Positions 34,435 through 43,962 of a DNA stretch of 64,000 nt are shown piece after piece. Origin of the DNA: Bordetella genomosp. 8 (GTDB taxonomy: Bacteria > Pseudomonadota > Gammaproteobacteria > Burkholderiales > Burkholderiaceae_B); NCBI RefSeq assembly GCF_002119685.1, contig NZ_CP021108.1, positions 4,154,001-4,218,000 on the forward strand. Reading direction: 5' to 3'. A model generated the notes under the pieces. That model had not been told where the DNA came from and did no database searches. It saw nothing but the letters and a program-made list of their open reading frames with translations. How positions within the stretch are numbered: position 1 is the first letter of the stretch; the number at the start of each line of letters is the position of its first letter. The position numbers and the translations under genes were made by a program.

Positions 34435-36712
34435 CGTCATCCTCCTCGCTGGAACGGGCCTCCGCATCGGCTTCGGCCTGGCGCGCCTGCGCCTGGTACA
34501 ACGCGTGATAGGCACCGCCGGCGGCCATCAGCTGTTCGTGATTACCCTGTTCGACGATGCGGCCGCGGTCCAGCACCACCAGCCGATCGGCCTTGCGCAG
34601 CGTGCTGAGCCGGTGCGCGATCGCGATGGTCGTGCGGCCGCGCACCAGGTTGTCCAGCGCCTTCTGGATCTCTTTTTCCGTGGTGGTATCCACCGACGAC
34701 GTGGCTTCGTCCAGGATCAGGATGCGCGGGTCTATCAGCAATGCCCGCGCGATGGAAATCCGCTGGCGCTCGCCGCCGGACAGGGCCTGGCCGCGCTCGC
34801 CCACCAGGGAATCGTAGCCGTGCGGCAGGCGCAGGATGAACTCGTGCGCGTGCGCGGCGCGCGCCGCCGCGACGATTTCCTCGCGCGTCGCTTCCGGCTT
34901 GCCGTAGGCGATGTTTTCCGCGATGGTGCCGAAGAACAGGAAAGGCTCCTGCAGCACCAGGCCGATGTTGCGGCGGTACTGCGCAATGCCCATCGTGCGG
35001 ATATCGACGCCGTCCACCAGGACCGCGCCCTCGGTCACATCATAGAAACGGCAGATCAGGTTGATCAGCGTGCTCTTGCCCGAGCCGCTGTGACCGACCA
35101 GGCCGACCATGATGCCGGGTTCGATCGACAGGTTCAGGCCATGCATCACCGACCGGTTGCCATAGCGGAAACCGACGTCGCGCAACTCGATGCGGCCGCG
35201 CACGCGGTCCACCCGCACCGGATTGCGCGGTTCCGGCACGCTGGACACATGGTCCAGGATGTCGAAGATGCGCTTGGCGCCCGCCGCGGCCTTCTGGGTG
35301 GCCGACACGATGCGGCTCATGGAATCCAGGCGGGTGTAGAACCGGCCGATGTAGGCCAGGAAAGCCGCCAGCACCCCGACCGTGATCTCGTGCCGCGACA
35401 CCTGCCAGATGCCGTACATCCACACGATCAGCAGGCCGATTTCGGTCAGCAGCGTCACCGTCGGCGAAAACAACGCCCACACGGTGTTGACGCGATCGTT
35501 CACGTCCAGGTTGCGCTGGTTGGCGTCGCGGAAGCGGCGCACCTCGCGCTTTTCCTGGGCGAAGGCCTTGACCACGCGTATGCCGGGAATGGTGTCCGCC
35601 AGCACGTTGGTGATTTCCGACCACACCCGGTCGACTTTCTCGAAGCCATGGCGCAGGTGGTCGCGCACCGCATGGATCATCCAGCCGATGAACGGCAGCG
35701 GTATCAGCGTGACCAGCGCGAGCCAGGGATTGATCGAGATCAGGATGACGGCGGTCATCACGATCATCAGCACGTCGGTGGCGAAGTCCAGCAGATGCAG
35801 GGACAGGAACACGCAGATGCGATCGGTTTCGCTGCCGATACGGGCGATCAGGTCGCCGGTGCGCTTGCCGCCGAAGTACGCCAGCGACAGGTGCTGCAGA
35901 TGCTCGTAGGTGGTCGTGCGCAGGTCCGCGCCGATGCGTTCGCTGACCCAGGCCAGGATGTAGGTGCGCCCCCAGCCCAGGCCCCAGGCCAGCAGGGCCG
36001 ATGCGAACAGCCCGGACAGGTACATCACCACGCGGTCGTCGTCGATGGGCGCGCCGTTCTGGAAGGGGATCAGCACCTCGTCCATCAAGGGCATGGTCAG
36101 GTAAGGCGGCACCAGCGTGGCCGCGGTGGCCAGCAGCGTCAGCATGAAACCGACGAACAGCGGCACCTGGTACGGCACGGCAAAGCGCCACAGCCGCAGC
36201 AGCGCCCAGGTCGATGGCGGTTCGGGCGTCGGCGGGTTGCAGACGGGGCAGATGTCCTGCTCTGCGGTAAGCGGTTCCAGGCAGGTGGCGCAGACCCGGT
36301 GATTCGCCTCGCCCGCGTCGCGCAGGCCGCGCAGCACGTCGAACTGCCGTGCGTAGGCGTCGCGCAGGCGCAGCGCCGCCGGATTGCGGCCCAGCGTGTA
36401 GCGCCAGACGGCCAGGCGCGCTTCGGGGCCCTGCAATTCCAGCATGCCGGCGCCGGCGTGGTCGGAAACCGTCATGCTTTCCGTTTCGTCATAGGACCAG
36501 CGCCGCCATTGCGGATCGCCCGGCTCGCGCGCGACGACGCTCCGGTCGGTCACGAAAACCATACCGGTGCGGAACTTAAGCGCCCCATCCAGGTCTAGCG
36601 CCAACCAGGCGAGCAAAGTCTCGCCCTCACCCAGCTGGGCGAGCATGTCGGCGTGCCAATCGGCGGGCAGGGCGGCTCCGTCCGGGACGAAGTCTAAAAC
36701 GGGTTTCTTCAT
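34409..36712 (-). CDS. ABC transporter (fused permease-ATPase) of the cyanophycin locus
   Basis: This 767-residue fused ABC protein is similar to lipid/drug exporters. Residues 1-165 are an unusual cytoplasmic region ending in a zinc-ribbon-like C141-x2-C144...C155-x2-C158. Six membrane helices occupy about 170-470. The ATPase domain (about 510-740) has Walker A GHSGSGKST, signature LSGGERQRISIARAL and Walker B ILILDEATSSVD. It ends in an acidic EEDDDDDLVAET tail. Family members are consistently linked to cphA genes, but substrate and direction are unknown. The ATG at 36712 has no clear ribosome site; a GTG at 36727 is an alternative. It is divergent from the synthetases. Confidence 0.88.
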   Translation of the reverse strand: MKKPVLDFVPDGAALPADWHADMLAQLGEGETLLAWLALDLDGALKFRTGMVFVTDRSVVAREPGDPQWRRWSYDETESMTVSDHAGAGMLELQGPEARLAVWRYTLGRNPAALRLRDAYARQFDVLRGLRDAGEANHRVCATCLEPLTAEQDICPVCNPPTPEPPSTWALLRLWRFAVPYQVPLFVGFMLTLLATAATLVPPYLTMPLMDEVLIPFQNGAPIDDDRVVMYLSGLFASALLAWGLGWGRTYILAWVSERIGADLRTTTYEHLQHLSLAYFGGKRTGDLIARIGSETDRICVFLSLHLLDFATDVLMIVMTAVILISINPWLALVTLIPLPFIGWMIHAVRDHLRHGFEKVDRVWSEITNVLADTIPGIRVVKAFAQEKREVRRFRDANQRNLDVNDRVNTVWALFSPTVTLLTEIGLLIVWMYGIWQVSRHEITVGVLAAFLAYIGRFYTRLDSMSRIVSATQKAAAGAKRIFDILDHVSSVPEPRNPVRVDRVRGRIELRDVGFRYGNRSVMHGLNLSIEPGIMVGLVGHSGSGKSTLINLICRFYDVTEGAVLVDGVDIRTMGIAQYRRNIGLVLQEPFLFFGTIAENIAYGKPEATREEIVAAARAAHAHEFILRLPHGYDSLVGERGQALSGGERQRISIARALLIDPRILILDEATSSVDTTTEKEIQKALDNLVRGRTTIAIAHRLSTLRKADRLVVLDRGRIVEQGNHEQLMAAGGAYHALYQAQARQAEADAEARSSEEDDDDDLVAET

Positions 36713-36851
36713 GGAAAACGTATTCACAGCCGCGGCGGAACCAGCAGGCCGGGACCCCGATTTCGGCGCGAAGCTGAAAACGTGTTCCTTCCTTGCAACA
36801 CTATAGACGTCATGGATAGAATCCGCGTCGCCGCCCGCTCACCGATATTTC

Positions 36852-36857
36852 TATAAT
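36852..36857 (+). promoter_or_regulatory. Candidate -10 of the cyanophycin synthetase operon
   Basis: A consensus TATAAT lies 129 bases upstream of the first synthetase ATG in an AT-richer gap. No good -35 is present, suggesting an activator or another start mode. On the other strand TATAGT at 36800-36805 could serve the divergent ABC gene. Confidence 0.4.
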
Positions 36858-36986
36858 CGGCGGCATACACAGAGCATCCTGGCACTGACGAACCGCGCAC
36901 CGTACACCTACACGGCATAACCCACCAACCGTACGAAGCCCAGGAATTTCTTCCGTTCGCCATCGGAATTTTCGGCAAATTAGAAC

Positions 36987-39602
36987 ATGAAAAAGAAAGA
37001 CATTGAATTTCTCGATGTCGTGGCTTTGCGCGGCCCGAACATCTGGACGTACCGCCCCGTCCTGGAAGCCTGGGTCGACATCGGCGAACTGGAGGACTTC
37101 CCGTCCAACACCATCCCCGGTTTCTACGAGCGGTTGTCGACGTGGCTGCCCACGCTGATCGAGCACCGTTGCAGCCCGGGCGTGCGCGGCGGCTTCCTGC
37201 AGCGGCTGCGCGAAGGCACCTGGCCCGCGCACATCCTGGAACACGTCACGCTGGAACTGCAGAACCTGGCCGGCCTGCCCGGCGGCTTCGGCAAGGCGCG
37301 CGAAACCGCGACGCGCGGCGTCTACAAGGTGATCGTGCGGGCCTGGCAGGAAGACGTCACCCGCGCCGCGCTGGCCGAGGCGCGCGAGCTGGTCATGGCG
37401 GCCATGGAAGACCGCCCTTTCGACGTGGACGCCACCGTCGGACGCCTGCGGGACATGGTGGACCGCCATTGCCTGGGCCCCAGCACCGCCTGCATCGTCG
37501 ATGCCGCGGACGACCGCGACATTCCCTGCATCCGCCTGTTCGAAGGCAACCTGGTACAGATGGGTTATGGCGCGAGACAGCGCCGCATCTGGACGGCCGA
37601 AACGGACCGCACCAGCGCCATCGCCGAAGGCATTTCACGCGACAAGGACCTGACCAAGCGCCTGCTGGCCGAATGCGGCGTGCCGGTCCCGGAAGGCCGC
37701 CTGGTGGAATCGCAGGAACAGGCCTGGGAGGCCGCGCAGGACATCGGCCTGCCGGTGGTGATCAAGCCTTATGACGGCAATCATGGCCGCGGCGTCTTCA
37801 CCAACCTGAACAGCTATGAAGAGGTCAAGGCGGCCTACGCGGTGGCCGAGGACGAAGGCAACGGCGTCCTGGTCGAACGCTTCGTATCGGGCAACGAGCA
37901 CCGCCTGCTGGTGGTGGGCGACCGCATGGTGGCGGCCGCGCGCGGCGAACCGGCCTGGATCGTCGGCGACGGCGTCCACACCGTCGAAGACCTGATCGAG
38001 CTGCAGATCAATACCGACCCGCGACGCGGCAGCGATGAAGACTGCCCGCTGAACAAGGTGCGGCTGGACTCGGCCGCCCGCCTGGAAATCGCCCGCCAGG
38101 GCCTGGCCGCCGACAGCGTGCCGCAGGCGGGACAGGAAGTGCTGATCCAGCGCAACGGCAACGTCGCCTTCGATGTCACCGACCTGGTGCACCCGGAAGT
38201 CGCGCACGCGGTCACGCTGGCCGCGCGCATCGTCGGCCTGGACGTGGCGGGCGTGGACCTGGTGGCCGAGGACATCTCGCGCCCGCTGGAAGAACAACGC
38301 GGCGCCATCGTCGAGGTCAATGCCGGTCCGGGGCTGCTGATGCACCTGAAACCGGCCGATGGCCAGCCGCGTCCCGTCGGCCGCGCCATCATCGATCATC
38401 TGTTCCCCGATGGCGAAGACGGCCGCATCCCGGTCGTCGGCGTGACCGGCACCAACGGCAAGACCGTGGTCGCGCGGCTGACCGCCCGCATGCTGCAGCT
38501 GGGCGGCAGCTACGTGGGCCTGGCCTGCAGCGAAGGCCTGTACTTCAACCAGCGCCAGGTTGAAAAAGGCGATCGCGGCGACTGGGCCACCGGCCGCCGG
38601 GTGCTGATGAACCGCTCGGTCGACGCCGCGGTGATCGAGAACGGCAGCAGCGTGATCCTGCGCCAGGGCCTGGCCTACGATCGCTGCCAGGTGGGCATCG
38701 TCACCAACCTCGATGGCGGCGACCATCTGGGCGAACACGACATCCGCGACCTGGACGGCATGTACAACGTCATGCGCACGCAAGTGGACGTGGTGCTGCC
38801 CACGGGCACCGCCGTCCTGAACGCCCGCGACGACCGCGTGGTCGAACTGGCCACGCTGTGCGATGGCGACGTGGTCTTCTTCGGCCTGGATCCGCGCCTG
38901 CCCGCCATTGCGTCGCATGTGGCGCTGGGCAAGCGCGCGGTCTACGTGCGCGACGGCCACGTGGTGCTGGCCGAAGGCAACAGCGAACAACGGGTCAGCG
39001 AATTGACGTCCATTCCGCTGACGGTGGGTGGACGCATCGACTTCCAGGTCGAAAACGTATTGGCGGCGGTCGGCGCGGCCTGGGCCCTGGGCGTGCCGGC
39101 GCACATCATCCGCGTCGCCATCGAAACCTTCGACATCGACCGCGGGGATGCGCCGTGGCAGTTCACGGCCGTCGAACGCAAGGATGCCACCGTGGTGGTG
39201 GACGGCGCCCACAACGCGTCCGCGCTGCGCGCCCTGATCGCCGCGGCCGAACGCTTCCCCGCCAGGCGGCGCCGTGTCGTCTACGGCGCCGGCAAGGATC
39301 GCCGCGACGAGGACCTGCTGGAGCAAGGGGCCATGCTGGGCAAGGCCTTCGATGAAATCGTGCTGTACGACGACGCCACCGTGCCGTCGAAGCGGCCGGC
39401 GGGCCAGGCCCGGGCGCTGTTGCGCGAAGGTGCATCGCAAGGCGGCGGGACCGCCGCCATCGTGGATCAGCCGGACCACGCCACCGCGATGCGCACGGTG
39501 CTGGACAGCGTGCTTCCCGGCGATCTCGTCATCCTGCAATGCGACGAAGGCAGCGCCGAGCCTTCCCTGAATTTGTTGCGCCACTGGATACAACAGCACT
39601 GA
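36987..39602 (+). CDS. Cyanophycin synthetase-like protein, divergent paralogue
   Basis: This 871-residue member of the CphA family has the usual N-domain (about 1-160), ATP-grasp domain (about 215-470) and Mur-ligase-like domain (about 475-871). The ATP-grasp loop is canonical (K260 and DGNHGRG at 263-269), and the Mur P-loop GTNGKT is at 488-493. However, the segment that reads ETARGGILREG in canonical CphA is ENGSSVILRQG here, starting at E551. The nucleotide site that adds arginine may therefore be altered. Tandem cph genes are known in Cupriavidus necator. It starts the cph unit, divergent from the ABC transporter, and lies 45 bases before the second synthetase. Confidence 0.88.
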   Translation: MKKKDIEFLDVVALRGPNIWTYRPVLEAWVDIGELEDFPSNTIPGFYERLSTWLPTLIEHRCSPGVRGGFLQRLREGTWPAHILEHVTLELQNLAGLPGGFGKARETATRGVYKVIVRAWQEDVTRAALAEARELVMAAMEDRPFDVDATVGRLRDMVDRHCLGPSTACIVDAADDRDIPCIRLFEGNLVQMGYGARQRRIWTAETDRTSAIAEGISRDKDLTKRLLAECGVPVPEGRLVESQEQAWEAAQDIGLPVVIKPYDGNHGRGVFTNLNSYEEVKAAYAVAEDEGNGVLVERFVSGNEHRLLVVGDRMVAAARGEPAWIVGDGVHTVEDLIELQINTDPRRGSDEDCPLNKVRLDSAARLEIARQGLAADSVPQAGQEVLIQRNGNVAFDVTDLVHPEVAHAVTLAARIVGLDVAGVDLVAEDISRPLEEQRGAIVEVNAGPGLLMHLKPADGQPRPVGRAIIDHLFPDGEDGRIPVVGVTGTNGKTVVARLTARMLQLGGSYVGLACSEGLYFNQRQVEKGDRGDWATGRRVLMNRSVDAAVIENGSSVILRQGLAYDRCQVGIVTNLDGGDHLGEHDIRDLDGMYNVMRTQVDVVLPTGTAVLNARDDRVVELATLCDGDVVFFGLDPRLPAIASHVALGKRAVYVRDGHVVLAEGNSEQRVSELTSIPLTVGGRIDFQVENVLAAVGAAWALGVPAHIIRVAIETFDIDRGDAPWQFTAVERKDATVVVDGAHNASALRALIAAAERFPARRRRVVYGAGKDRRDEDLLEQGAMLGKAFDEIVLYDDATVPSKRPAGQARALLREGASQGGGTAAIVDQPDHATAMRTVLDSVLPGDLVILQCDEGSAEPSLNLLRHWIQQH

Positions 39603-39647
39603 GGACATGGCGGCGCCGCCCCGGCGGGCCGACCGACAGGAACCCGC

Positions 39648-42230
39648 ATGGAAGTTTCCCGCATACGCGCACTGCGCGGCCCCAATCTGTGGAGCCGCAA
39701 TACCGCCATCGAGGCCATCGTCGCCTGCGACGACCAGGAATGTTCGATCGAGCGCCTGCCGTCGATGGAAGCCCGCCTGCGCGCGCGCTTTCCGCAATTG
39801 GGCCCACTCAGCCCCGAAGGCTACGCGGGGACCGTATCGATGGCGCACGTACTGGAACAGGTGGCGCTGCTGCTGCAGGCGCATGCCGGCTGCCCGGTCA
39901 CCTTCAGCCGCACGTCCGCCACCGTCGAGCCGGGCGTGTTCCAGGTCGTCGTGGAATACAGCGAGGAAGAAGTCGGCCGGCTGGCCTTCGACCTGGCCGA
40001 GAAGCTGTGCCTCGCCGCGCGCGAGGACGCGCCCTTCGACCTGGCCGATGCCCTGCACCGCCTGCGCGAACTGGATGAAGACATCCGCCTGGGGCCCAGC
40101 ACGGGCGCCATCGTCCACGCCGCCGTCGCGCGCGGCATCCCCTATCGCCGGCTGACACAAGGCAGCATGGTGCAGTTCGGCTGGGGCTCGCGGCAACGCC
40201 GTATCCAGGCCGCCGAAACCGACCGTACCAATGCGATTTCCGAATCCATCGCGCAGGACAAGGACCTGACCAAGATGCTGCTGGCGGCCGCCGGCGTGCC
40301 GGTGCCGCTGGGACGCACCGCATCCAGCGCCGATGACGCCTGGGCCGCCGCGCAGGAACTGGGCGGCCCGGTCGTCGTCAAGCCGCGCGACGGCAGCCAG
40401 GGCCGCGGCGTCGCCGTCAATATCGAAACCCGCGAACGCATCACGGCCGCGTACGCCGCGGCCGCGGAGATCAGCCGCGACGTCATCGTCGAACGCTACA
40501 TCCCCGGCCATGACTTCCGCCTGCTGGTGGTGGGCGACACCCTGGTGGCCGCCGCGCGCCGCGATCCGCCGCAGGTATCCGGCGACGGCGTGCATACCGT
40601 GCGCGAGCTGATCGACCAGGTCAACCTGGACCCTTTGCGCGGTGACGGGCACGCGACATCCCTGACCAAGATACGCATCGACGACATCGCCATCGCCACG
40701 CTGGCCAAGCAAGGCTACGACGTGAATTCCGTGCCGCCCACCGGCGCGCGCGTGGTCCTGCGCAACAACGCCAACCTGAGCACCGGCGGTTCGGCCACCG
40801 ACGTGACGGACGAAGTGCATCCCGAGCTGGCCGCGCGGGCGGTGACCGCGGCACGCATGATAGGCCTGGACCTGTGCGGTGTGGACGTGGTCGCGGAAAC
40901 CATGCACCTGCCGATGGAGGATCAACGTGGCGCCATCGTCGAAATCAATGCCGCGCCCGGGCTGCGCATGCATCTGACGCCGTCCTTCGGCAAGGGACGC
41001 GCGGTGGGCGAAGCCATCATTTCGAACATGTACGCCGATGGCGAAGACGGGCGCATCCCCGTGGTCGCGGTCGCCGGCACCAACGGCAAGACGACGACGG
41101 TGCGCCTGACCGCACACCTGATCGGCCAGGACGGCACCCGCGTCGGCATGACGAATTCCGATGGCGTCTATATCGGGCCGCGCCGCATCGACACCGGCGA
41201 CTGCAGCGGTCCGCGCAGCGCGCGCAGCGTGCTGGGGCATCCGGACGTCGATGCGGCGGTGCTGGAAACCGCGCGCGGCGGCATCCTGCGCGAAGGCCTG
41301 GCCTTCGATCGCTGCAACGTCGCCGTGGTCACCAACATCGGCATGGGCGACCACCTGGGCCTGGGCTACATCAGCACGGTCGAGGACCTGGCGGTGGTCA
41401 AGCGCGTCATCGTCCAGTACGTGCAGCCTTCGGGCTATGCGGTGCTGAACGCGGCCGACCCTATCGTCGCGGAAATGGCACCCAGCTGCCCAGGCGGGAT
41501 CATCTATTTCGCGCTGGACGGCCATCATCCACGCATGACCACCCATCGTGCGCAGGGTGGCCGCGTCGTCTATCGCGACGGCGCACACCTGGTCGCGGCG
41601 CAGGACGGCAGGACGGAAAAAATCGCACTGGCCGATATTCCCTTGACGCGCGATGGCGCCATCGCCTTCCAGGTGGAAAACGCGATGGCCGCGATCGCCG
41701 CGGCCTGGGCACTGGAGACCCCGTGGGCGCAGATCCGCCAGGGCCTGCAGACCTTCATCAACGACGCCGCCACGGCGCCTGGCCGCTTCAACGTGTTCAA
41801 CTACCGGGGCGCGACCATCATCGCGGACTATGGCCACAATCCCGATGCGATCGGGGCGCTGGTCCAGGCCGTGGAAGCCATGCCGGCGACGCGCCGGTCG
41901 GTGGTGATCAGCGGCGCCGGCGACCGCCGCGACGAAGACATCCGCCGCCAGACGGAAATCCTGGGCGAGGCCTTCGACGACGTGCTGCTGTACCAGGACC
42001 AATGCCAGCGCGGCCGCGCCGACGGGGAGGTCATCGCGCTGCTGCGCGAAGGCCTGCGCAACGCCAACCGGACCAGCTATTCGACCGAGATCAATGGCGA
42101 ATTCGTCGCCATCGACGCGGCGCTGGAGCGGCTCCAGGCCGGGGATCTGTGCCTGATCCTGGTCGACCAGGTCGAGGAAGCACTGGCCCATATCGCCATG
42201 CGCGTGGCGGAGACCCGCGCCACCGGTTGA
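39648..42230 (+). CDS. cphA: Cyanophycin synthetase
   Basis: This 860-residue enzyme is predicted to polymerise aspartate and arginine into cyanophycin (multi-L-arginyl-poly-L-aspartate) using ATP. The domain order is the same as the preceding gene. The Mur-type half is canonical: GTNGKTTT at 477-484 and ETARGGILREG from E540, followed by DRCNVAVVTNI. The ATP-grasp loop reads DGSQGRG at 248-254, where the neighbour has DGNHGRG. It is the second gene of the pair and ends the operon. No cyanophycinase (CphB) gene is in the window. Confidence 0.92.
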   Translation: MEVSRIRALRGPNLWSRNTAIEAIVACDDQECSIERLPSMEARLRARFPQLGPLSPEGYAGTVSMAHVLEQVALLLQAHAGCPVTFSRTSATVEPGVFQVVVEYSEEEVGRLAFDLAEKLCLAAREDAPFDLADALHRLRELDEDIRLGPSTGAIVHAAVARGIPYRRLTQGSMVQFGWGSRQRRIQAAETDRTNAISESIAQDKDLTKMLLAAAGVPVPLGRTASSADDAWAAAQELGGPVVVKPRDGSQGRGVAVNIETRERITAAYAAAAEISRDVIVERYIPGHDFRLLVVGDTLVAAARRDPPQVSGDGVHTVRELIDQVNLDPLRGDGHATSLTKIRIDDIAIATLAKQGYDVNSVPPTGARVVLRNNANLSTGGSATDVTDEVHPELAARAVTAARMIGLDLCGVDVVAETMHLPMEDQRGAIVEINAAPGLRMHLTPSFGKGRAVGEAIISNMYADGEDGRIPVVAVAGTNGKTTTVRLTAHLIGQDGTRVGMTNSDGVYIGPRRIDTGDCSGPRSARSVLGHPDVDAAVLETARGGILREGLAFDRCNVAVVTNIGMGDHLGLGYISTVEDLAVVKRVIVQYVQPSGYAVLNAADPIVAEMAPSCPGGIIYFALDGHHPRMTTHRAQGGRVVYRDGAHLVAAQDGRTEKIALADIPLTRDGAIAFQVENAMAAIAAAWALETPWAQIRQGLQTFINDAATAPGRFNVFNYRGATIIADYGHNPDAIGALVQAVEAMPATRRSVVISGAGDRRDEDIRRQTEILGEAFDDVLLYQDQCQRGRADGEVIALLREGLRNANRTSYSTEINGEFVAIDAALERLQAGDLCLILVDQVEEALAHIAMRVAETRATG

Positions 42231-42486
42231 CGCCGCCTGGCGGCATGTAACTCGGTGCCGTCAAAACAACGCCAAGGGTTGCGCATTTGTAACAGCGGTG
42301 CCCTGTTGCGGCGGATTCGCTGAGCAGCGCAATGCTGCTTACATTTGTCCACATCCCGGTTTGACCCTCCCCGTGGGCGCCACGTAGCGTACACATAACC
42401 CGAACGCCAGGGCACACCGTCCGGCATCGTGGCCACTGCCGGGACCGCCGTGCGATCCCGACGTTTTTCCGACTCGGGAGGCAATC

Positions 42487-42648
42487 ATGCTGTATTACGC
42501 CGCTGTTTTCTTTGTCATCGCCATCATCGCCGCTGTGCTGGGCTTCGGTGGCATCGCCGCCGGCGCCGCCGGTATCGCCAAGATCCTCTTCATCGTGTTC
42601 CTGGTCCTGGCCCTGCTGTCCGTCCTGGGCGGCGTGTTCCGACGATAG
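42487..42648 (+). CDS. Small DUF1328 membrane protein
   Basis: This 53-residue hydrophobic protein is of the DUF1328/YtjA family, with two predicted membrane segments (about 3-22 and 30-50) rich in Gly/Ala and ending GGVFRR. The start [20 protein letters not shown] is the family hallmark. GGGAGG precedes the ATG at good spacing. These small proteins are often next to OsmY/BON-type stress proteins, as here. The upstream 250-base gap after cphA holds no other gene. Confidence 0.85.
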   Translation: MLYYAAVFFVIAIIAAVLGFGGIAAGAAGIAKILFIVFLVLALLSVLGGVFRR

Positions 42649-42708
42649 TCGGGACGGGACCGCGTTTTCGCTGGCCACACCTCAGCTGAACCCACAAGGA
42701 GAACTCTA

Positions 42709-43053
42709 ATGCGTACTCGTCAAATCATCCTCGCCGCCGTCCTCGGCCTGAGCACCGCCGCCCTGCCGGCCGCCTATGCGGCCGACAATATGAACAGCGA
42801 CGGCAAGCCCAAGCAATCCGTGGGCGAATACGCGTCCGATACGGTCGTCACCACCAAGGTGAAGGCCGCCATCGTGGCCGACAAATCGCTCAGCGCCCTG
42901 GATATCGCGGTGGAAACCAACAACGGCGTGGTCACGCTCACCGGTACGGTGGCGACTTCCGCGCAGAGCGACCAGGCCACCCACGTGGCTCGTGGCGTGG
43001 AAGGCGTCAAGCAGGTCAAGAACAACCTGAAGGTCGACGCCTCGAAGAAGTAA
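42709..43053 (+). CDS. BON-domain periplasmic protein (OsmY-like)
   Basis: This 114-residue exported protein has a signal peptide (1-24, ending AYA) and one BON domain (about 43-112). The typical pattern DTVVTTKVKAAI is followed by IAVETNNGVVTLTGTV. BON proteins bind membranes or lipids and are usually induced by osmotic or envelope stress. AAGGAGA lies before the ATG. It follows the DUF1328 gene by 60 bases, probably in one transcript, and converges on the PhzF gene with only three bases between them. Confidence 0.88.
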   Translation: MRTRQIILAAVLGLSTAALPAAYAADNMNSDGKPKQSVGEYASDTVVTTKVKAAIVADKSLSALDIAVETNNGVVTLTGTVATSAQSDQATHVARGVEGVKQVKNNLKVDASKK

Positions 43054-43056
43054 GCC

Positions 43057-43938
43057 TCAGGGCAGCGTTATCGTCCCGCTGCCCAGTTCCAGCACCCGGC
43101 CGGACACGCGTATTTCCCGGCCGGGTGTGACTTCCAGCCCCAGGAAGCAGGGACGGCCGACGGCCTCGCCTTGCTCGACCCTTGCCCGCAGCGGCAAATC
43201 CCGGCCCGTCGCGATATACCAACCGCCCAGGTTGGCGCACGCGGAACCGGTGCCCGGATCCTCCACCACCCCGCCCCCCGGACTGAGAAACAGATAACGC
43301 GCGACCACGCGCTCGACGCCGTCCTCGTCGCGTCCGTCGAAGGCGAACAGGTACATGACCTTGCGCCCGGACTTGCCGGCTTCCCACTGCGCGAGCCGTG
43401 CGCCATCGGGCCGGGCGCGCCGCACGGCGTCGGCGGATTTCAACGGCACCACCAACTGGTGCGCGCCGGTGTCCACCCAGACGGGCGGGGCCAGCAGATC
43501 GTCTTCAAGCAAGCCGACATTGGCGGCGATCGCACCCGCGGGCTGTACCGGCGCGTTCGTCTGCGGCGTGCCGCCGCCTGGCGCCGCCAGAGTCCAGGTA
43601 TCGCCGCTCGCTTCCACCGGCACCACGCCCGCCAGCGTTTCGAGCGTCAACGTGTCGCCCGTGCCCGCCAGGGCACGCACCACCTGCGACGTCCCCAGCG
43701 TGGGATGGCCGGCGAACGGCATCTCGTAGCCGGGCGTGAAGATGCGCATGCGCGCGCTGGCCGATGCCGACGGCAGGATGAAAGTCGTCTCCGACAGGTT
43801 GAACTGCACGGCCAGCGCCTGCATTTCATCGTCGCTCAGGCCGCGGCCATCTTCGAAGACGCATAAGGGATTGCCGCCGAAAGTGCTTTCGGCGAAGACA
43901 TTCAGGATACGGAAGCGATAGGTTCTCATCCGCGTCAT
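43057..43938 (-). CDS. PhzF-family isomerase/epimerase-like protein
   Basis: This 293-residue protein has the PhzF (diaminopimelate epimerase-like) fold with two similar halves. Key motifs are VFAESTFGGNPLCVF, the catalytic Glu in NLSETTFILP near residue 50, GHPTLGTS, and DPGTGSACANLGGW in the second half. Only PhzF itself, in phenazine synthesis, has a well-defined reaction, and no phenazine genes are nearby, so the substrate is unknown. A second in-frame ATG nine bases inside the called start is equally likely. It is upstream of and divergent from nothing obvious; ftrD ends 25 bases from its start on the same strand. Confidence 0.85.
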   Translation of the reverse strand: MTRMRTYRFRILNVFAESTFGGNPLCVFEDGRGLSDDEMQALAVQFNLSETTFILPSASASARMRIFTPGYEMPFAGHPTLGTSQVVRALAGTGDTLTLETLAGVVPVEASGDTWTLAAPGGGTPQTNAPVQPAGAIAANVGLLEDDLLAPPVWVDTGAHQLVVPLKSADAVRRARPDGARLAQWEAGKSGRKVMYLFAFDGRDEDGVERVVARYLFLSPGGGVVEDPGTGSACANLGGWYIATGRDLPLRARVEQGEAVGRPCFLGLEVTPGREIRVSGRVLELGSGTITLP

Positions 43939-43962
43939 ACTACGCCACGGCAGAGCAGCGTG

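Noticed and set aside
37635..42191. Open minus-strand frame of 1518 codons opposite both cyanophycin synthetases
   Set aside because: The sense strand encodes two full-length CphA proteins. The antisense product is His/Val/Gly/Arg-rich with no recognisable domain, as expected for frames opposite GC-rich genes.
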